Positions 41,624-49,941 of a stretch of 64,000 bases of DNA are shown here, in pieces. Under the pieces are notes generated by a model. The model was not told the origin of the DNA, searched no databases, and was given only the letters and a program-made list of their open reading frames with translations. Location of the stretch: positions 1,178,001 through 1,242,000 of the forward strand of contig CAXXIB010000004.1 in assembly GCA_963675925.2 (NCBI GenBank), written 5' to 3'. Both the position numbers and the translations under genes were made by a program. The stretch is from CAXXOK01 sp963675925. Lineage in GTDB: Bacteria; Bacillota; Clostridia; Christensenellales; Aristaeellaceae. The stretch's first letter is position 1. Each line of letters opens with the position of its first letter.

Positions 41624-43067
41624 TATTTTGCAAAACCCAGTCCTCCTGATTGCCGTTCCGCTGCTGTTTGCATTCCTGGCGGTGTTCCTCAAAAAGATCG
41701 CCAAAGGGCTGCTTGGTCTGGCTGCCGTGCTGAATACGGCTGTGGCGGTGCTGATCGCGGTACTGTATAACGGTTTGACGATTGTTGAACTGGGCGGCTT
41801 TACGCCCCCGTTTGGTATCAGTCTGGTGCTGGACGATCTATCCCTGATCGGTGTGGTGGTGCTCAATGTACTGTTTGCGCTGATTCTGCTGCTGTCGGGC
41901 AAGCAGGTGAAGGGCTATGCTACGGTGCTGCTGGTATCGCTGGCAGCGCTCAACGGGATTATCCTCACAGGGGACCTGTTCAACCTGTTCGTGTTTTTGG
42001 AAATCGCGGCCATCGCGGCCTACATCTTCACGGCTATGGACAAGGGCTTTAAACACTCGTTTAACTACCTGGTCATCGGGACGCTCGGCTCGGGGCTGTA
42101 CCTGTTTGGCATCATGCTGCTGTACAACATCTTCGGCTCACTGAACATGTTTGATATTCAGGCAAAGCTTGCTGGGATGGAGGGCGCAGATGCAAACGCA
42201 CTGATGCTCCCGCTGGTGCTGATCTTCGCCGGACTTTCGGTGGAAGCCAAGCTCATGCCGTTTGGCGGCTGGGTGCAGGGTGTACTGCGAAAAGCAAACG
42301 CGCTGGTCGGCACGTTGATCGTATCAGGCTATGCGCTGGCAGTGCTTTTAGCGGTCGGCCGGCTGATGGATACGGTGTTTATGATGAGCGACGCGGTGCT
42401 GATCGCCTTTACGGCGGTGGCTGTGGGCACGCTGATCTTTGCCGAAGCCTCGGCATTTTCCAAAACAAAGCTCCGCGAGATTCTGCTGTTTTCCTCGGTG
42501 GCGCAGGCGGGCCTCGTGGTGCTGTTATTCCTGTACGGATTGACCGTGCCCGCCGTGCTGGTACTGCTTGGCAATGTGGTGTCCAAGCTTGTGCTATTCA
42601 CGGTCGCGGCTAAGTTTGCAAAGGACCTGAAAACCGATACCGTGGAAGAGTTAAAAGGTGCATTCGTAAAAGCGCCGCTGACGGGCATCGGGTTCACGGT
42701 CGCGGCCATGTCGCTGATCGGCCTGCCGTTGTTCTATGGCTTTGTTGCTAAGATCAATGCACTGGTCGGGTTGTTTGATGCAGGCAATGTGTGGCTGCCG
42801 ATTGTCATCCTTGCGATGGCGGTGGTCGAAGGCGCGTACTTTGTGCGCATCCTCACCACGCTGTGGAATGCCGGGGAAGAGGGCGAGGTATCGTCCGAGA
42901 CAAACCTCAAGGCATATGACATGAGCGGGTTCAAGCTCGTCGGCATCGTATCGACATGGATTGCGATTGTGCTTGTCGCCTTGGGCGTTTTGCCAATCCT
43001 GAACATCAAGCAGTTTTTCGCGGTCGATTTCATGACCTTTGTACAGCAGCTGCTGGGGGGTATGTAA
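41613..43067 (+). CDS. mbxH: MrpD/NuoN-like antiporter subunit
   Basis: A 484-residue protein with about fourteen helices of the proton-translocating NADH-dehydrogenase/antiporter fold. GDLFNLFVFLEIAAIAAYIF holds the key glutamate of helix 5, and SVEAKLMPFGGW the helix 7 lysine. Start 41613 has GGAGG nine bases upstream and overlaps mbxG by 11 bases. Confidence 0.92.
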   Translation: MLLDILQNPVLLIAVPLLFAFLAVFLKKIAKGLLGLAAVLNTAVAVLIAVLYNGLTIVELGGFTPPFGISLVLDDLSLIGVVVLNVLFALILLLSGKQVKGYATVLLVSLAALNGIILTGDLFNLFVFLEIAAIAAYIFTAMDKGFKHSFNYLVIGTLGSGLYLFGIMLLYNIFGSLNMFDIQAKLAGMEGADANALMLPLVLIFAGLSVEAKLMPFGGWVQGVLRKANALVGTLIVSGYALAVLLAVGRLMDTVFMMSDAVLIAFTAVAVGTLIFAEASAFSKTKLREILLFSSVAQAGLVVLLFLYGLTVPAVLVLLGNVVSKLVLFTVAAKFAKDLKTDTVEELKGAFVKAPLTGIGFTVAAMSLIGLPLFYGFVAKINALVGLFDAGNVWLPIVILAMAVVEGAYFVRILTTLWNAGEEGEVSSETNLKAYDMSGFKLVGIVSTWIAIVLVALGVLPILNIKQFFAVDFMTFVQQLLGGM

Positions 43068-44915
43068 ATGAGTTTTCAACTAAGCGTTAGTCTGGTGATC
43101 GCGGGGCTGTTTGTGGCCTCGGTGCTCGCCTTTGTGCTGACCAAGATCAACAAAGCGCTGGGCGCGTGGGTTACGGTCATCGGGTCGGCCGCCGCGTTGC
43201 TGGCGATGGTTCTGCTGCACAAGGATATCGGCAGCACGGTGAACCTGTATTTCCTGCAATTCACGCTGACGCAGTATGGTTGGTTCTTCTCGGTGGTCAT
43301 GCTGGGCGTGTTTGCGTGTGTGTCGTTCTTCAATATTTACTGGATGCCCAAGCTGATTCACCCGGCGGCGTACAACCTGCTGTATCTGCTGGCGCTGGCC
43401 GGTACGCTTGGGGCATTTTCCGCCAGAGATTTCATTACGCTGTTCATCTTCTGGGAAACCATTGTCTGGGCATCGATGTTTATCATCCCCTTTGGTAAAT
43501 CCAGAAAAGCGTCGGTGACCTATTACGCGTTTTCAGCGTTCGGGTCGCTGTCCATGCTGTACGGCATCCTGTTCCTGTACAGCCGCTTCGGCTCGTTTGA
43601 GATTGCCGGTGCGCTTTCACAGGCGGCGGGGGACCCCACGGCAGCGCTCGTTGCGTTTATTACCATCGGCATCGCAGGGCTGGTTAAGCTGGGCGTGTTC
43701 CCGTTCCATATTTGGCTGCCGCAGGCGCACGGCAACGCGCCCGAGCCGTTTTCGCCCATTCTGTCGGGCGGTCTGGTCAAGGCCGGCGGCTTTGCGGCGT
43801 TCCTGGTCGTGGCAGTGATGCCCTCGTTCAAAGCATTCTCAACCAATATTGAGTTTCTTGGCCGTCAACTGGTGATGCCCATTCCAAACTACGTTTTCGC
43901 CATCCTCGGCGGAATCAGCATTGTGGTCGGCACGCTGATGGCCATCAGCCAGAATGATTTTAAAAAGCTGATCGCCTACTCCTCGGTAGCCAATGCCGGG
44001 TATATCATCATCGGCTTGTCCATGGCAGGGGGCTTAAGCACTGGCGGCGCGCTGATGCACATTTTCGCCCACGCCATCGCCTCGGCGGCGGCGTTCCTGG
44101 CGGCGGCGGCGGTAGTCCACCGCACCGGAACCACGAAAATGAACGAGCTCGGCGGCTTAATTCACCGGATGCCGCTGACCTACCTTGTATACCTGATTGC
44201 CATCATCTCCATGGCGGGCATCCCGCCGATGGCCGGGTTCATCTCCAAGTGGATGCTGTTCCAGTCCATGATCAACGAAGGCATGGTGTTCATCGCTGCG
44301 GCCGCGTTCTTTGGCTCCATCGGTTCGTTCCTGTATGTGTTCAGGCCGCTGTCGGCAGTGTTCCTGGGGCAGCTGTCCACTAAGCATCAGGACGTGAAAG
44401 AAGCACCGCCGCTGATGATGCTGCCGATGGTGCTGTTGTCGCTTGCGACGGTGATATTTGGAGTATTTCCAAACTGGATACTCCGAATTATCAGCCAGGT
44501 GCAAACCTCGGTAGGCCTGGATGGGCTGACGCTGGACGGCACCAAGATTATTGCCTCCAACGGTGCCATAGACCCGACGTTAATCGTATTCATCTTCGGA
44601 TTGGGTTTCCTGATTGCGCTGATTATCTTCCTGCGGTTCCCCAAATCCCGCAAGGTACCGCTGATGGACCAGTACACGGCTTCGGAATTCATCTGGACGC
44701 CGGAACTATTGCACTACGCCACCGATTTCTATGCGCCGTTTGAACGCCTGTACCAAAAGGCTCCGCGTACCGAAAGCTTTTATCAGGCCCTCGTGAAAAG
44801 GGTGATTGAGCTTGGCAGATTTGCAAGCTATGCGTTTTACAGCTACAAGCCCGGCACGGTGCTATTGTGGGTTGCGGTTGTAGTCGTGGCCATGCTTGGG
44901 GGGAGTATGTTATGA
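43068..44915 (+). CDS. mbxH': Second antiporter-like subunit (NuoL/M-like, H')
   Basis: A 615-residue protein: fourteen core helices with FITLFIFWETIVWASMF (helix 5 glutamate), LVKLGVFPFHIWLPQAHG (lysine and histidine) and HIFAHAIASAAAFLA, then a C-terminal extension with a further helix at the end. This second antiporter-like subunit at this point in the operon is specific to Mbx/Mbs complexes; Mbh hydrogenases have one. Confidence 0.9.
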   Translation: MSFQLSVSLVIAGLFVASVLAFVLTKINKALGAWVTVIGSAAALLAMVLLHKDIGSTVNLYFLQFTLTQYGWFFSVVMLGVFACVSFFNIYWMPKLIHPAAYNLLYLLALAGTLGAFSARDFITLFIFWETIVWASMFIIPFGKSRKASVTYYAFSAFGSLSMLYGILFLYSRFGSFEIAGALSQAAGDPTAALVAFITIGIAGLVKLGVFPFHIWLPQAHGNAPEPFSPILSGGLVKAGGFAAFLVVAVMPSFKAFSTNIEFLGRQLVMPIPNYVFAILGGISIVVGTLMAISQNDFKKLIAYSSVANAGYIIIGLSMAGGLSTGGALMHIFAHAIASAAAFLAAAAVVHRTGTTKMNELGGLIHRMPLTYLVYLIAIISMAGIPPMAGFISKWMLFQSMINEGMVFIAAAAFFGSIGSFLYVFRPLSAVFLGQLSTKHQDVKEAPPLMMLPMVLLSLATVIFGVFPNWILRIISQVQTSVGLDGLTLDGTKIIASNGAIDPTLIVFIFGLGFLIALIIFLRFPKSRKVPLMDQYTASEFIWTPELLHYATDFYAPFERLYQKAPRTESFYQALVKRVIELGRFASYAFYSYKPGTVLLWVAVVVVAMLGGSML

Positions 44916-45832
44916 ACATGAACGATGTAGTAGTGGGAACGCTCACAGGTCTTTTGATTCTGGTCTTTGCGTTCGTCTGGCAAACAACGCTGTCGGGGGT
45001 GACACGCAAAATTGTCGCACGCTTCCAAAAGCGTTACGGGCCGAAATTTTATCAGGAGTTCCGGGATATCTTCAAGCTGCTGACCAAAACGGGTGTCAGC
45101 CACGGCTGGATATACAACTTCGGCGTCATCATGGCGCTTGGCGGCATCATGGCAACGGCCATGTTCATCCCCGTGATGCAGTTTTCGGCGTTTCCGGGGC
45201 TAGATAACATTTTCATCTATGTGTATCTGTTTGCCGTCGGCATGCTGGGCATGGCGATGAGCGCTGTGGGCAGCGGCAACCCGCTGGCCAGCATTGGTGT
45301 CATGCGCGCCCTGACCCAGATGGTCGGCTACGAGGTACCGTTCATGGTCGTGGTGCTTTCCATGATCTACGGGCACAACACGGCTTCGCTTTCGGGGCTG
45401 GCAGCTGTTCAGCAAACGGCCGGGCTTGCCACCTGGAACCTTGTGAAAATGCCGATTGGCACGGTGGTCGGGTTTATCTGCCTGCTGGGTATGCTGGGTA
45501 AAAAGCCGTTTGAAACCTTTATCGCACCGGCGGAAATCGCATCCGGCCCGATGGTGGAATACGGCGGCAAGCAGCTGGGTATGCTCATGCTGCTGCACGA
45601 GTTTTCCATCTTTATCGAAGTCAGCCTGTTTGTAAACCTCTTCCTTGGCGGTGCGGTGACCATAGTCGGGTATGCGCTTAAGTATGTGGGCGTGTTCGTA
45701 CTTGCCTCGCTGATCTCGCAGGCGCTTGGCCGCTTTAAGATTGACCAGGTGATCAAGTTTTTCTATCGCTGGCCGATTGCCTTGGCCGTTGTGCAGGCAC
45801 TGCTGGTTATATTTCTGGGCTGGGGGGTTTAA
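44912..45832 (+). CDS. mbxM: NuoH/MbhM-like membrane anchor subunit
   Basis: A 306-residue protein with eight helices. It has the NuoH features RYGPKFYQEFRDIFKLLTK, EVPFMVVVLSM and EIASGPMVEYGGKQLGMLMLLHEF, a charged loop that links the membrane arm to the Fe-S subunits. ATG 44912 overlaps the previous stop. Confidence 0.93.
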   Translation: MNMNDVVVGTLTGLLILVFAFVWQTTLSGVTRKIVARFQKRYGPKFYQEFRDIFKLLTKTGVSHGWIYNFGVIMALGGIMATAMFIPVMQFSAFPGLDNIFIYVYLFAVGMLGMAMSAVGSGNPLASIGVMRALTQMVGYEVPFMVVVLSMIYGHNTASLSGLAAVQQTAGLATWNLVKMPIGTVVGFICLLGMLGKKPFETFIAPAEIASGPMVEYGGKQLGMLMLLHEFSIFIEVSLFVNLFLGGAVTIVGYALKYVGVFVLASLISQALGRFKIDQVIKFFYRWPIALAVVQALLVIFLGWGV

Positions 45833-45835
45833 GGT

Positions 45836-46414
45836 ATGAGTGAACACCAACATATTGATACACTGATTGAAAAAAATCCGAAACTAAAAGAAGGCTGGGA
45901 AGGCATATCGCGGTTCTTCCGGGCAAACTCCTTATGGATGCTTATGTACTGCACGGGCTGCTGTGCTATCGAGCTGCCCCAGGCCATGACCTCGCGCTAC
46001 GATATGGAACGCCTGGGTATGGGGCCCATGGCAACCCCGCGCCAGGCGGATGTGCTGCTGGTGACCGGCTACCTAAGCGTGAAAACCCTGCGCCGTGTCA
46101 TCTACGCCTACGAGCAGATGTCCACGCCCAAGTATCTGGTTGCGTTTGGGCCGTGCCCCATCAACGGCGGAATTTATTACGATGCCTACGCCGTCATCAA
46201 TCGGCTGGACCAGTACCTGCCTGTGGATGTGTACATCGCGGGCTGTATGCCCAAACCCGAAGCTGTGATGAACGGCTTCCAGGACCTGATCGACGGCATT
46301 AAAAACAAAACAGCCGACGGCTGGAAACGCTACCGCGACAACTACGAGTGGTACAGGAATAACCAAATCGAATCACTCGGAGACCTGCGGATTAAGGATG
46401 AGTTCCATGAATAA
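45836..46414 (+). CDS. mbxJ: NuoB/MbhJ-like [4Fe-4S] subunit
   Basis: A 192-residue protein holding the proximal cluster: C39, C42 and C43 in YCTGCCAIE, C107 in GPCPINGG and C137 in AGCMPKPE. The YCTGCC run shows both the CxxC spacing of hydrogenase small subunits and the CC pair of NuoB. Passes electrons from the ferredoxin-like subunit to the active site on the large subunit. Confidence 0.93.
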   Translation: MSEHQHIDTLIEKNPKLKEGWEGISRFFRANSLWMLMYCTGCCAIELPQAMTSRYDMERLGMGPMATPRQADVLLVTGYLSVKTLRRVIYAYEQMSTPKYLVAFGPCPINGGIYYDAYAVINRLDQYLPVDVYIAGCMPKPEAVMNGFQDLIDGIKNKTADGWKRYRDNYEWYRNNQIESLGDLRIKDEFHE

Positions 46415-46922
46415 ACACATTGAAAGCATCACACAGGCCGTCAAGGCAAAATTCTCAGACGTTACCGTAACGAAGGTTTTAGACAATCAGGCTGCGGTGG
46501 ATGTCATTCCCGGCGAACTGCACGCGGCGCTGGCCTACCTAAAGTCCGAGGGCTTCCGGCAGCTATCTATGCTCTCCTGCGTGGACTGGATTGAGGACGG
46601 GCAGTTCCAGCTGGTGTACTTACTGTTTGACTGGGATAAGGGCGTGCGGCTGCAACTGCGTACCCGCATTGACCGGGACAATCCCAAGTTCACCACCATA
46701 ACCAACATTTATCCCGGCGCGCAGTACTACGAGCGCGACGTGCACGAATTTTTCGGCGTGGAGTTTGAGGGCAATGCTATGTCCTACAAGCCCCTGTTTA
46801 TGGAAAACTGGGACGATATTCCGCCCCTGCGTAAGGATTTTGATTCCAAAGCGTACTCCGACAAAAAGTTCCCGGTGCGCAAGTACCATAAGGACTTTAC
46901 AAAGGAGGGCGACGGCAAATGA
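46407..46922 (+). CDS. mbxK: NuoC/MbhK-like 30-kDa subunit
   Basis: A 171-residue protein of the complex I 30-kDa family: YYERDVHEFFGVEFEGN followed by the C-terminal PLRKDFDSK region. Start 46407 has AAGGA eight bases upstream and overlaps mbxJ by 8 bases. Binds the large subunit. Confidence 0.92.
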   Translation: MNKHIESITQAVKAKFSDVTVTKVLDNQAAVDVIPGELHAALAYLKSEGFRQLSMLSCVDWIEDGQFQLVYLLFDWDKGVRLQLRTRIDRDNPKFTTITNIYPGAQYYERDVHEFFGVEFEGNAMSYKPLFMENWDDIPPLRKDFDSKAYSDKKFPVRKYHKDFTKEGDGK

Positions 46923-48025
46923 AACAAGTTAAGCTGTTTTTAGGCCCCCAGCACCCCGGTATGCACGGCAATGCCTCCATCCATATGTATGTGGAGGGCG
47001 ATAAGATTAAGCGCTCGTACTTGCTGCCCGGTATGCTGCACCGTGGGTTTGAAAAAACCATGGAAAACCGTACCTGGATGAACAACATCGGCATTATCCC
47101 GCGCATCTGCGTGCCGGAGCCCGACCCCAACGAAATGGTGTTTGCAGGTAACGTAGAAGCATTGGCAAACATCGAAGTGCCGGAGCGCGCCCACTGGATT
47201 CGCATGCTGATTTTGGAACTGGCCCGCCTTGCCGCGCACCTGATGGCGTTTGGCGGCTGCGGTGGCCCCACAGGCCTGTACACCGCCATGTTCTGGGCGC
47301 AGGCCGACCGTGACGGCATTTTAACCCTGTTTGAGGAGATCACAGGCCAGCGCATCTACCATATGTACATTGTGATTGGTGGCGTGCGTAAGGATTTGCC
47401 CAAGGGCATTGAAAAGAAAATCCTCGCGTATGTGGACGGTCTGGAAAGCAGGCTGCCCGATTATGAGGACTTGCTGCTAAACAACCCCACCATCATTGCC
47501 AGAACCAAAGACCAGATTATGCTGCCCGCCGAAGTCGTGTGGGAGCTTGGGGTGACGGGTATCGGCATGCGCTCATCTACGGGCAAGGCCTATGATATCC
47601 GCAAGGTTGCCCCGTATGCCCGGTACGATCAGGTGGAGTTTGATGTACCCACCGCAACGTATTCCGATGCCTATACGCGCATCCGCTTTAAGTGGCTGGA
47701 AATGCACCAGATCATTCGCATCATCCGCCAGATTTTGGATAAGATGCCCGCTGGCAAGGTGCGCGAAAAGGGACTGGACGGCAGCGCGCTGCGCTGGCAG
47801 GTTCCCAAAGGCCAGGTTTATACAGCCATTGAGTCCAGCCGCGGTGAGTTTGGCTACTATACGGTATCCAACGGCGGCATCAACCCCTACCGCGTAGCGG
47901 TGCGCGGTGCCTCGTTCCCGCAGGGGCTGCTGGGTGTGGAGAAGTATCTGCCCGGCCACAGAATCGACGACGCGGCCCTTTGGTTTGACACCATGGGCGT
48001 CTGCTCGCCGGAAATCGACAGATAG
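46919..48025 (+). CDS. mbxL: NuoD/[NiFe]-hydrogenase-large-subunit-like subunit with half the metal ligands
   Basis: A 368-residue large subunit (LGPQHPGMHGN start). Where hydrogenases have R-x-C-G-x-C, this reads RICVPEP: C64 kept, second cysteine replaced by E67. Where they have DPC-x-x-C near the end, this reads DTMGVC: M359 and C362. So two of the four [NiFe] ligands remain, as reported for archaeal MbxL/MbsL and unlike NuoD, which lacks them. A hydrogen-evolving site is therefore unlikely; sulfane-sulfur chemistry at this site is the best-known parallel. Confidence 0.92.
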   Translation: MKQVKLFLGPQHPGMHGNASIHMYVEGDKIKRSYLLPGMLHRGFEKTMENRTWMNNIGIIPRICVPEPDPNEMVFAGNVEALANIEVPERAHWIRMLILELARLAAHLMAFGGCGGPTGLYTAMFWAQADRDGILTLFEEITGQRIYHMYIVIGGVRKDLPKGIEKKILAYVDGLESRLPDYEDLLLNNPTIIARTKDQIMLPAEVVWELGVTGIGMRSSTGKAYDIRKVAPYARYDQVEFDVPTATYSDAYTRIRFKWLEMHQIIRIIRQILDKMPAGKVREKGLDGSALRWQVPKGQVYTAIESSRGEFGYYTVSNGGINPYRVAVRGASFPQGLLGVEKYLPGHRIDDAALWFDTMGVCSPEIDR

Positions 48026-48034
48026 GAGTACGAC

Positions 48035-49861
48035 ATGAAGAATTCAAGCCTATTTGCTCCTTTCAAGGGCTGGAAATATCTGTTCAAAAAACCAGTGACC
48101 GTACCGATGGACGATATTTTCAAGCACCCCCGCGAGTCGCAGGACAACTACCGTGGGTTCCATGTCAACGACTGGGACAAGTGTATTGGCTGTGGTACCT
48201 GCTCGGAAGTGTGCCCGACCAACGCCATTTCCATGGTCGAGCGCAAGGAACTGCCAGACGAGCAAGGCTCCAAGCCCGAACGCCCGGTGATCGACTATGG
48301 CCGCTGCTGCTTTTGTGCATTGTGCGTGGATATTTGCACTTCCGGCTCGTTAAGCCTGACCAAGGAGTACCTCTACAATTCGCCTGATCCGGAAGATTTT
48401 ATCTTCATGCCGGGTGCAAAGGATATTACCGGCCGCGACCATAAAGAAGGCTATGTGAAAACCGAGTCCAGCGACCTGCTCGACCTTGAACGCGAGCCCA
48501 TGGAGCATGTCGGGACGGATGAGCGCAAACAATCGTTCATCGAAATCGTGCGCGGTTATTCCAAGGAGCAGGCCAAGGCCGAGGCCGCCCGCTGCGTGGA
48601 ATGCGGCATCTGCACCAAAACCTGCCCGGCGCACATGAACATTCCCGAGTATATCCGCGCCATCTGGGAAGATGATCTGGATGCGGGCCTTACCTGGCTG
48701 TACCAGACCAACCCGCTGCCGTCGGTTTGCGGGCGCATCTGTACCCATAAGTGCGAAACCGCCTGTGCAATCGGCAACCGTGGTGAAGCCATTGCCATCC
48801 GCTGGCTGAAACGCTACATTGTCGACAATATGCCCGACGAGGAATATGAAAAAGTCGTCCTCTCCCAAGTTTCTAAAAAAGGCGAGGGCAAGGTTGCCAT
48901 TATCGGCGCGGGCTCGGCAGGCCTATCGGCTGCGTACTACCTGGGCACGCTGGGCTATGAGGTAGAAGTGTTCGAGCGTATGCCGCTTGCCGGTGGCCCC
49001 ATGCGCTATGGCGCGCCTAAATACCGCCTGCCGGACGATGTAACGACCCACGATATTTCCTTTATCGAAAAGTTGGGCGTGAAAATCCACACCAATACCC
49101 AGGTCGGCAAGGATGTACCGTATACAGACCTGCAAACAAAGTTTGATGCGATTTTCATTGCCACCGGCTATCCGCACACCCGTGGGCTGAATATCCCCGG
49201 TATTGATAACGAAAGCGTGAAAATGGCCATGCCGTTCCTGGCGGCTTCCACCGACTACGAAACCGGACGTGGGCCTATGCCCGATGTGGCGGACGAGGTA
49301 GTGGTCGTAGGTTCCGGCAACGTGGCGTTTGATGTCGCCCGTACGCTGGTGCGTTTCCAGAATGAGAAATACGGAAAATCGGCCGTGAAAATGCTGGCGC
49401 TGGAAAACGAAACCCAAATTCCCGCCGACAAGGAAGAAGTGGAAGAGGGCGGCGAGGAAGGCATACTCTTTAACCTCGGTTACGGGCCCCAGGCGATTGT
49501 CACAGACAAGGGCGGCAAGCTGACGGGTATCGAAGCCAGCAAGTGTGTCCAGTTGTTTGACGAAGATCACCGCTTTAACCCGCAGTTTGATCACGATAAT
49601 AAAATCATCGTCCAGGGCAAGCAGGTGTACCTGGCCATCGGCCAGACCTCCGACTTGAGCTTCCTGCCGGACGAACTGAAAGACAAGGTAAAGATGGAGC
49701 GCGGCAAGATTGTCGTCAACAAGGACAACCAGGTGCGCGGCATCCCTGGCCTGTACGCGGGCGGCGATATCATCCATGGGATGGATATCATCAACGGCGT
49801 GGCCGATGGGCACGCTGCGGCAGTCGGCATCGACCATTACCTGCGGACGAAAAAGAAATAA
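48035..49861 (+). CDS. mbxN: NuoI-like ferredoxin subunit fused to a GltD/NfnB-like NAD(P)H flavoprotein
   Basis: A 608-residue fusion. Residues 1-125: NuoI/MbhN-type two [4Fe-4S] clusters (C50, C53, C56, C60; C91, C94, C97, C101). Residues ~185-265: the GltD-type Fe-S domain (CVECGICTKTCPAHMNIPEY, CGRICTHKCETAC). Residues ~285-608: FAD motif IIGAGSAGLSAAYYLG, NAD(P) motif VVVGSGNVAFDVAR, and closing GLYAGGDI. The archaeal MbxN has only the ferredoxin part. The fusion gives the complex its own NAD(P)H site, so it may work as a ferredoxin:NAD(P) oxidoreductase or feed NAD(P)H electrons to sulfur. Last gene of the operon. Confidence 0.93.
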   Translation: MKNSSLFAPFKGWKYLFKKPVTVPMDDIFKHPRESQDNYRGFHVNDWDKCIGCGTCSEVCPTNAISMVERKELPDEQGSKPERPVIDYGRCCFCALCVDICTSGSLSLTKEYLYNSPDPEDFIFMPGAKDITGRDHKEGYVKTESSDLLDLEREPMEHVGTDERKQSFIEIVRGYSKEQAKAEAARCVECGICTKTCPAHMNIPEYIRAIWEDDLDAGLTWLYQTNPLPSVCGRICTHKCETACAIGNRGEAIAIRWLKRYIVDNMPDEEYEKVVLSQVSKKGEGKVAIIGAGSAGLSAAYYLGTLGYEVEVFERMPLAGGPMRYGAPKYRLPDDVTTHDISFIEKLGVKIHTNTQVGKDVPYTDLQTKFDAIFIATGYPHTRGLNIPGIDNESVKMAMPFLAASTDYETGRGPMPDVADEVVVVGSGNVAFDVARTLVRFQNEKYGKSAVKMLALENETQIPADKEEVEEGGEEGILFNLGYGPQAIVTDKGGKLTGIEASKCVQLFDEDHRFNPQFDHDNKIIVQGKQVYLAIGQTSDLSFLPDELKDKVKMERGKIVVNKDNQVRGIPGLYAGGDIIHGMDIINGVADGHAAAVGIDHYLRTKKK

Positions 49862-49873
49862 CGCAGTATCTAC

Positions 49874-49902
49874 AAAAAGGAAGGGCGTTCCCTTCCTTTT
49901 TT
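49874..49902 (+). terminator. Intrinsic terminator of the mbx-like operon
   Basis: AAAAAGGAAGGG (49874-49885), CGTT, CCCTTCCTTTTT (49890-49901): a near-perfect 12-pair stem with a T tail. Confidence 0.93.
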
Positions 49903-49941
49903 GCTATACTAGGGGGAAGAATACCCGCACCGGGAGGGCCT

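Noticed and set aside
46919..48025. A [NiFe] hydrogenase large subunit
   Set aside because: Two of the four metal-ligand cysteines are replaced (E67, M359), so an active [NiFe] site is not supported.
38858..49861. Ordinary complex I (Nuo) or a stand-alone Mrp antiporter
   Set aside because: No NuoE/F/G module, the Mrp genes come first and are fused in one operon with NuoHBCD-I, and the large subunit keeps C64 and C362.
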